The position numbers and the translations under genes are program-made. This document shows, piece by piece, positions 60,201 to 64,000 of a stretch of 64,000 bases of DNA (the stretch's first letter is position 1; every line of letters begins with the position of its first letter). The DNA is from Ophiura sarsii. Taxonomy: Eukaryota; Echinodermata; Ophiuroidea; Amphilepidida; Ophiuridae. The notes beneath the pieces are model-generated. The model did not search any database and was not told where the DNA came from. It worked only from the letters and a program-made list of their open reading frames with translations. The stretch is from the NCBI GenBank assembly GCA_035610835.1, contig CM069446.1:68495062-68559061 (forward strand), written 5' to 3'.

Positions 60201-60465
60201 ATTGGAGGAGCAGTGTGAAATATGATAAATCCACCTGTGTCCCTGCAACATTCTACCATACCCACCTTCCTGGACAGGTACATCTGTGATGGAGCCTTCA
60301 CTTAGCTCTCGACTGTCCTTGGAATTGTTTCTCTGATGCTTATTCTTACGACGGAAAAAGCTTCTCCTTGCAGGACCCTCTCTCCTTCTGGAAGAAGCAG
60401 TCCGTAACTCTTCTTCTTGTAGACCTTCTGTGACGCTACGTCGTCTTGCTAGTTCCCTCTCTAGT
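51150..60465 (-). CDS. dlg5: dlg5 orthologue, last six exons (MAGUK scaffold, C-terminus)
   Basis: Spliced CDS: 60266-60465, 58634-58675, 55606-55707, 54902-55029, 53141-53366, 51150-51256 (minus strand), all GT-AG with compatible phases, about 267 residues, ending at TAA 51150-51152. The product follows the C-terminus of DLG5: a basic ARRSFFRRKNKHQR hook, YQRVERLD, RPVLLLGPL, YLDYQRRDSHFE, IIFIKFKSAKQIKEQKDP, KLEQEY and NGGNLASICTKV. DLG5 is a large MAGUK scaffold of polarity and cell-cell junction complexes; the 3' part encodes SH3 and guanylate-kinase-like domains. GPLTDKVAAKL replaces the kinase P-loop, as expected for a binding-only GK domain. The SH3 core, PDZ and coiled-coil exons would lie to the right; I could not find the preceding exon between 60466 and the window end. 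Introns carry several mobile elements. Confidence 0.93.
51330..52225. mobile_element. ~890-bp inverted-repeat element in the last dlg5 intron
   Basis: The ends mirror each other over about 44 bp: GCACGTTCAGACCTGGCTAT + TTAACTCGAGCTAAA (left, to 51371) against TTTAACTCAAGTTAAAAGCC + AGGTCTGAACGCAGC (right, from 52186). Between them, GAGTTAA/TTAACTC-type motifs recur in both orientations (51360-51560 and 52070-52200). No transposase is evident. Confidence 0.7.
52275..52480. repeat. ~102-bp tandem duplication in dlg5 intron
   Basis: Two copies share AGAATCAACAACAAATA, ATCTTTCCCC, CGCGCATACAAATCTTCAGA and CATGTA(T/A)TGTAATGG; they differ by scattered substitutions and 2-bp indels. Confidence 0.8.
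53141..53366 (-). CDS. dlg5: dlg5 exon: GK-like domain, C-terminal half
   Basis: Exon of 226 nt; acceptor ATTCTGCAG/GGATG and donor TGATG/GTAAG. It encodes GCHCILEGIPPTICKERL, then FPIIIFIKFKSAKQIKEQKD, then ANKLEQEYKPHFDG. The FIKFKSAKQIKEQKDP and KLEQEY strings are diagnostic of DLG5 among MAGUKs. The intron after it carries the ~890-bp inverted-repeat element. Confidence 0.95.
53367..54901. other. dlg5 intron, possible old dispersed repeat
   Basis: Near 53460-53560 a GC-rich block (CACCCGCCCGCGCGCCCGCC and CGGGCAGGTAAATT) and near 54490-54550 GGGCAGGTGAATTT sequence give the look of a diverged repeat, but no ends were defined. Short open frames here have no recognisable domain. Confidence 0.35.
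54902..55029 (-). CDS. dlg5: dlg5 exon: GK-like domain, middle
   Basis: Exon of 128 nt; acceptor CTTTTTGTAG/AAATG and donor AAAAG/GTAAG. It encodes MVKASIQTMEKDLSENVYLD, then YQRRDSHFECIPTEKIKDIC, matching the MKASQQAIE / VDYKRRSGHFDVTTV region of DLG5. It leaves in phase 0. Confidence 0.9.
55606..55707 (-). CDS. dlg5: dlg5 exon: start of GK-like domain
   Basis: Exon of 102 nt; acceptor TTCCCACAG/TCCAT and donor CCAC/GTAAG. It encodes HAKRPVLLLGPLTDKVAAKL, then TEESHEKFLRCAP. In true guanylate kinases this first strand leads into a GxxGxGK P-loop; here the Gly-rich loop and its Lys-Ser/Thr are missing, as in DLG5. The GK-like domain should therefore bind proteins rather than phosphorylate GMP. 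Confidence 0.9.
55987..56179. mobile_element. MITE family A, copy 3
   Basis: The right end CACCAATTTGGAACTGATTG + AACTATAG matches family A closely; the left end (AAACTATATCAAGATGATCC + AGCCCCAAATTGGTTT) is more diverged. It abuts the foldback element that starts at 56182. Confidence 0.6.
56182..58537. mobile_element. 2.36-kb foldback (TU-like) element in dlg5 intron
   Basis: The outer ~160 bp are near-perfect inverted repeats, beginning CTAGTCGGGTATCTACAGAG on the left and ending GTAGATACCTGACTAG on the right, each carrying a C7/G7 run and TAACATCCTGATTATGTC-type sequence. Inside, each arm continues as tandem ~150-220-bp sub-repeats (GTATTAGACCACTAGTAACT, TCCATAAAATGGGATAATAT, AAAATGGCCGCC). 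The arms re-meet at TAGTCTACATGAGTGTATGA (56930) and its mirror (57483). The left arm is about 780 bp, the right about 1,060 bp, with a ~500-bp middle. There is no coding capacity. Inverted arms built from tandem repeats define foldback elements such as the sea urchin TU family. Confidence 0.82.
58634..58675 (-). CDS. dlg5: dlg5 42-nt micro-exon
   Basis: Acceptor CTCTCTACAG/AATC and donor GATT/GTAAGT bound 42 nt encoding ESILPTYQRVERLD, which corresponds to the SLAYQRVQKVD segment of vertebrate DLG5. Phase 1 on both sides fits its neighbours. It lies about 100 bp from the right edge of the foldback element. Confidence 0.88.
58830..59472 (+). pseudogene. Penelope-like element C-terminal (GIY-YIG) remnant, frameshifted
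   Basis: The first frame (to a stop at 59238-59240) encodes VTLPYVRGVSEGLRRMLTKR, FKPRNTLRQHL, then GTVYHIACQQCTASYIGETK: the RT-to-endonuclease linker and the GIY-YIG core (GTVY...SYIG) of Penelope-like retroelements. The remainder, VAEHTTRTGHKFP, NIRILDSDSSWFGRGVREAA and SSLNRDGGRYYLPAI, is in another frame that joins about 20-30 nt before that stop. The reverse transcriptase is missing, so the copy is 5' truncated and broken. It lies antisense in the dlg5 intron between the hook exon and the 42-nt exon. Confidence 0.85.
60005..60247. repeat. 61-bp minisatellite, 4 copies, beside a dlg5 splice donor
   Basis: The unit GTGTCACTATGGCATTGGAG + GAGCAGTGTGAAATATGATA + AATCCACCTGTGTCCCTGCAT occurs at 60006, 60066, 60127 and 60188; the first unit is 60 bp and slightly diverged. 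The last copy ends about 18 nt from the donor GT of the exon ending at 60266. Confidence 0.93.
60266..60465 (-). CDS. dlg5: dlg5 exon: basic hook before the GK-like domain
   Basis: Exon of 200 nt; acceptor CTTACACAG/ACTAG, donor GGAAG/GTGGG. It encodes LERELARRRSVTEG, then ARRSFFRRKNKHQRNNSKDS, then ITDVPVQE. The Arg/Lys-rich SFFRRK block matches the DLG5 linker between SH3 and GK-like domains. It enters with a split codon (one base) and leaves one base over. The frame stays open through the donor for about 65 codons into the adjoining 61-bp minisatellite. Confidence 0.9.
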
Positions 60466-60916
60466 CTGTGTAAGAAGAAAGAAAACAATTCTCATTGGTA
60501 TGAGGTGTGACTGGTCATCCATACAAAATAGTCAAGTGTGCTAAAAAGTGGTTTTAAAAGTGAAAAACAAAATACATACACAAAACGCTTTAGAATACCC
60601 CAGGTGATGTGATGTGTAATTCTATACTAAATTAATTTAGAAATCACAATTTTTTGAAATGGCAGAAACCAATATTAATTTATCGATTATTTCACTTAAA
60701 TTACATTGCTAACACATTGAATGCTTTTCTATTACTATCAAGTTCATTCAACAATCTTTTGAGAAATTATTAAAAATAATATCCTAAATACACTGTCAAG
60801 GGATGACATATGACCGCCAAAATTAGTTGGGCTTACTAATTGCTTAGTATTTTGTTCACATTTAGTATTTTACACTTAGTATTTTTGTTTAGTATTTTGT
60901 TTCCCATTATTTAATT
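60466..60916. other. dlg5 upstream intron (presumed)
   Basis: A polypyrimidine tract and acceptor for the exon at 60465 are followed by AT-rich sequence. No further exon was recognised. Confidence 0.5.
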
Positions 60917-61345
60917 GGAAGGAGCTAAGAGTGCTCCTCTGTTTATGTAGTATTAGTTTCATACCTACCTCCACAACCTGGAAACGCTTGCATTTATCCC
61001 TTAGATGAACTGCTGCCCAAAATTATGCCTTTATTAAAAATCTGCCTAATTGTTTAATTAAGAAAAATCACTTCGGACACCTATATCTCCACATTTGGCC
61101 CGATTGGGCTACATATCCCTACCTCGGCAACACGGCATTAGCCCAAAACCGGCAACACCGTTACCCATAATGCACCCTCTTTAACCATTGGTAGAAAGGG
61201 GGCTGAGCACTAAGGGGCGGAGGTGGGAACAGGTTGTGGAGGTAGGTATGAAACTAATACTACATAAACAGAGGAGCACTCTTAGCTCCTTCCAGTTTAT
61301 TACGTATTATTCATACCTACCTCCACAACCTGGAAACGCTTGCAT
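60917..61345. repeat. 64-bp perfect inverted repeat plus 34-bp direct repeat
   Basis: 60917-60980 (GGAAGGAGCTAAGAGTGCTC onward) is the exact reverse complement of 61230-61293. In addition CATACCTACCTCCACAACCT + GGAAACGCTTGCAT occurs at 60960-60993 and again in direct orientation at 61312-61345. So one motif is present three times, twice direct and once inverted. The position about 0.6 kb beyond the recombinase stop fits terminal and internal complementary repeats of a DIRS-type element, but membership is inferred. Confidence 0.75.
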
Positions 61346-61877
61346 AACAGACTTGCACCGAACCAGGAGGAGACATGATTGCTCATGCCCCCAACCAGAT
61401 AGATACAGTGTGTCCGAAAAGCAAACATTCCATGTCGTAGAGATGGGTACAATAATACTGGCTGTAAGCCAACTGGAAAGAACAAGTGTCCCTGAATATA
61501 TATATATCAAAAATCATATATCATATAGATAGCCGAAGTAGTTTGAGCTAAAAAAGCGCGGAACGGCCTAGCGTGACATACATAAGAAAACAATGTAATT
61601 TCAAAACGCCCCACTGTGGAAAAAAAAAGAAACAGTTATGGGTTAAACACGACAAAACCAACAATCTTGGGATAGGCTTACCTCCAAAATTCTTGTGAAT
61701 ATAATTGTCGTAATCGGCGTTTTAGTTACATCGGGAAGTCACGTTCGGCGTTTCAGTCAAAAATCAGGTAGTGTCACAATAGGCTTTTAAGTCGTAATCA
61801 GGATATCGTCAAAATAGGCTTGTGTCACAATAACTGCTGTGTTCTTCCTTCTCTTTCTCTCTCTCTCTCCATACTAG
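61346..61877 (-). other. probable 3' untranslated part of the DIRS-like element
   Basis: Sequence between the recombinase stop and the inverted-repeat cluster. A CT-rich run lies at 61847-61869. Nothing else was recognised. Confidence 0.4.
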
Positions 61878-62912
61878 CTAAGCTTGGCTCCCACTGCCCA
61901 GGACCTGAGTGGCGTAGCGTCCCTGGGCAGTGCGAAGATGTACATCCTTGAGGTAGACTCTGGTAAACGTTGACTCCGTTTTCCAGGACACCGTGTTCAA
62001 TATCTCAGTAATCGACAGCCCCCTTGCATGAGCCCAAGAGGCTGAGGCGGCTCTCACAGAATGAGCCCTCGGATTTCCTTCACCCCGCAGTGCTTTAGTA
62101 AGCTTGATAACTTCTATCAACCAGCCTGCCAGAGTGATCTTTGCTGCTGCTCTAAAGGGTTTAACGTTAATTATGAATAACTGTTGGACCTGCCCTCGGA
62201 CAATTTTAGTACGATCTAAGTACCATTTCAGAGCCCTGACGGGACAACTTAATCTCTGCGCCCTTTTGTCCGATCTATTGATGTATGGAAGAAATATTGG
62301 CGACGCGGAAAAGTTATGACGTTCGTTCTTGGCTAAGAACCCTGGCCTAAAGTACAACGTGACGCCTGCTCTGCTGAACACGCAGGAGCTCCCTATTGAT
62401 AGAGCGTGTAGTTCAGAGCAACGTTTCCCCGACGCAAGGGCTATCAGGAAAAGCGTCTTCATAGCAATATTTCTAAGGGAGGAAGACTGGAGAGGTTCAA
62501 AAGGAACCTCATTCAATCTAGAAAGAGCTGTATGGAGATCCCAGGCAGGCCAAATACGACGTGCTTTTGGACGGGAAATCTCCATCCCTTCAATGAGGAA
62601 CCCCAGGACTTTGTTGTCCTTGAGAGACCCGCCGTCCCGACAACCCGAGTGGAAAGAAAGAATGGCACTCAGGTAGCCCTGGACGGTCGAAGCCTGTAGG
62701 CCTAACTCAAAACGTGATCGTAAGAAATCGCTTACCTCACCAACAGTTGCCGTAGATGGATCAATCTTGTGATCCTTACACCACTCGAAGAAGTATCTAG
62801 CGCGTGAAGAGTAGACATTGATGGTCGACTTCCTTCTGCCCCGGGCCGCAAGATCTGCAGACTCCTCAGATAGGCCTGCCTGCTTGAAACGTTTCTTGAT
62901 AAGGTCCAAGCA
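61878..62912 (-). CDS. DIRS-type tyrosine recombinase
   Basis: About 344 residues from roughly CLDLIKKRFKQAG to TAG at 61878-61880. The frame stays open further right to 63911, but that part is a shadow of the RNase H frame, so the real start is uncertain. An N-terminal SAM-like core-binding region contains KSTINVYSSRARYFFEWCKD and STVQGYLSAILSFH. The catalytic set of the phage-integrase fold is present: Arg in SGKRCSELHAL, HxxR as AHSVRAASASWAHARG, and Tyr in STFTRVYLKDV. The enzyme would integrate a circular cDNA without target-site duplication, as in DIRS/Ngaro retrotransposons. It overlaps the RNase H frame by roughly 180 bp. No disabling mutation is visible. Confidence 0.88.
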   Translation of the reverse strand, partial: CLDLIKKRFKQAGLSEESADLAARGRRKSTINVYSSRARYFFEWCKDHKIDPSTATVGEVSDFLRSRFELGLQASTVQGYLSAILSFHSGCRDGGSLKDNKVLGFLIEGMEISRPKARRIWPAWDLHTALSRLNEVPFEPLQSSSLRNIAMKTLFLIALASGKRCSELHALSIGSSCVFSRAGVTLYFRPGFLAKNERHNFSASPIFLPYINRSDKRAQRLSCPVRALKWYLDRTKIVRGQVQQLFIINVKPFRAAAKITLAGWLIEVIKLTKALRGEGNPRAHSVRAASASWAHARGLSITEILNTVSWKTESTFTRVYLKDVHLRTAQGRYATQVLGSGSQA

Positions 62913-64000
62913 GTCAGGCCCAACGTCTCCGGAGCGTGAAACCTCGCTTTCGACCCGGGGAGACGGAGAAGGTTCGGGCCCGTCGGAAGAGAAACCGGAT
63001 CCATGACCGACAGTAGAAGCTGCTGGAACCAATGTTTCCTCGGCCACAATGGTGCAATCAAGAGAATGATGCAATCCTCCTGCCGAATCTTGAGAAGGAC
63101 TCGGTTGAGTAAGGCAAGAGGAGGGAACGCGTAAGCCGCCAGACCCGACCACCGGATGGAGAGGGCGTCGGATGCCCAGGCCATCGGATCCCTGCCCCTC
63201 GAACAGTACACCGGGAGTTGATGATTGATACTGCTTGCGAAAAGATCCATGGAAGGAAAATCCCTGAGGATTAGGAGGCTCTGAAACACCGACCTCGAAA
63301 GGGCCCACTCCGAGAGGCTGAGAGATACGCCTCTGGAGAGGTTGTCCGCAAGAACATTCGTTACACCAGGAATGTGTACCGCAGTGAGAATGATATCCCT
63401 CGCAATGCACCAGAGGAGGATGTCCCTGGTCTCCCGACAGAGGGACGGAGACCTCGTCCCCCCCTGTCTGTTGATGTAAGAAACTACAGTTGAATTGTCT
63501 GATTTGATCAGAACCCTCTTCCCGAGAACCAGCTCCTGAAGGGCCAAGAGGGAATTCCTGACTGCCCACAACTCTAGCAGGTTGATGTGACAACACGTCT
63601 CCTCGCGAGACCAAGTCCCTTGGGCGGTACGCTCCGCGATGAACCCACCCCACCCCACGAGAGAAGCATCCGTGGTAAGGGTGACCTGATGAGAGGGAGT
63701 GGGGAACACCACCCCCGACAGCAAGTTGTCCACTTCGCTCCACCAGCGAAGCTCGACCCGGACGGCTGAGGTGAGACACACGTGATGATATTGTGAGTGA
63801 ATTATCGCATCGTACGATTCCAGAAAGTGTAACTGGATGACTCTCATATGGAGCCTGCAACAAGGAATGAGATCGACCATACTTGCAATAAGGCCTAGCA
63901 GCCTTAGCCACACCGACGCCGGGGCTGAAATCCTCTCCATGAGTGACGAAGCCGCTGCTGCAAGACTCAGGACTCTTTCCTGAGTTGGGAAAACTCGGCG
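62732..64000 (-). CDS. DIRS-type RT connection and RNase H, partial
   Basis: The frame is open to the right edge, upstream of the Met at 63940, with ERVLSLAAAASSL before it, so the RT catalytic palm and start lie beyond the window. SMVDLIPCCRLHMRVIQLHF is the post-palm region. RNase H follows: TLTTDASLVGWGGF, HINLLELWAV, IKSDNSTVVSYINRQGG and HIPGVTNVLADNLSR supply the DEDD-type acidic residues. A C-terminal segment, MDLFASSINHQLPVYCSR and SIRWSGLAAYAFPPLALLN, is typical of DIRS/gypsy-related proteins. TAA is at 62732-62734. The frame overlaps the start of the recombinase. Both frames run on the same strand as dlg5. Confidence 0.88.
   Translation of the reverse strand, partial: RRVFPTQERVLSLAAAASSLMERISAPASVWLRLLGLIASMVDLIPCCRLHMRVIQLHFLESYDAIIHSQYHHVCLTSAVRVELRWWSEVDNLLSGVVFPTPSHQVTLTTDASLVGWGGFIAERTAQGTWSREETCCHINLLELWAVRNSLLALQELVLGKRVLIKSDNSTVVSYINRQGGTRSPSLCRETRDILLWCIARDIILTAVHIPGVTNVLADNLSRGVSLSLSEWALSRSVFQSLLILRDFPSMDLFASSINHQLPVYCSRGRDPMAWASDALSIRWSGLAAYAFPPLALLNRVLLKIRQEDCIILLIAPLWPRKHWFQQLLLSVMDPVSLPTGPNLLRLPGSKARFHAPETLGLTAWTLSRNVSSRQAYLRSLQILRPGAEGSRPSMSTLHALDTSSSGVRITRLIHLRQLLVR

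Noticed and set aside
63000..63911. N-terminal half of the long minus-strand frame as extra recombinase domain
   Set aside because: It is Ser/Gly/Pro-rich low-quality sequence and lies over the true RNase H frame, so it is a shadow.

Overview
The window is animal genomic DNA: intron-bearing, AT-rich, and dominated by transposable elements and minisatellites. Nothing is bacterial (no operons, ribosome binding sites or CRISPR arrays). The mix of a Helentron, a Penelope-like remnant, a DIRS-type tyrosine-recombinase retrotransposon, very abundant Helitron-like repeats and a TU/foldback-like element fits a marine invertebrate deuterostome such as an echinoderm. That assignment is an inference with modest confidence.

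Left end (1-12600): the 3' part of a Helentron-type Rep/PIF1-helicase/endonuclease gene (+ strand, cut by the window edge), then a ~190-bp alternating tandem array, a 25-bp minisatellite, a 1.2-kb terminal-inverted-repeat element, a PIF/Harbinger-like MITE with a TAA target-site duplication, a short inverted-repeat element and a 1.7-kb minisatellite with a ~465-bp higher-order period.

Middle (12600-38630): about 19.5 kb, in two blocks, of one family of non-autonomous Helitron-like repeats built from GGTCA-rich sequence. Nine copies end in a hairpin, a fixed 8-9 nt gap, then CTAG followed by T, which is the layout of a canonical Helitron 3' end. Two head-to-tail arrays of a 1094-bp unit (two and five copies) carry CTCG where the others have CTAG. 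Between the blocks are a long palindrome, poly-C tracts, degenerate repeats, three exon-like blocks and a dead LINE reverse transcriptase. The second block runs straight into a 56-bp minisatellite.

Right-middle (38630-51150): mostly non-coding, with minisatellites (35 bp x 23, 32 bp x 6, others), a 76-nt near-perfect hairpin, two copies of a short MITE family that recurs a third time near 56 kb, and further inverted-repeat elements.

Right end (51150-64000): the last six exons of a dlg5 (MAGUK scaffold) orthologue on the - strand, with GT-AG introns and compatible phases, ending in a guanylate-kinase-like domain without a usable P-loop. Its introns hold an ~890-bp inverted-repeat element, a 2.36-kb foldback element rich in YY1-like motifs, a frameshifted GIY-YIG remnant of a Penelope-like element, and a 61-bp minisatellite beside a splice donor. 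Upstream of the last recognised exon lies a same-strand DIRS-like element: an RNase H frame and a tyrosine recombinase frame that overlap, running off the right edge.
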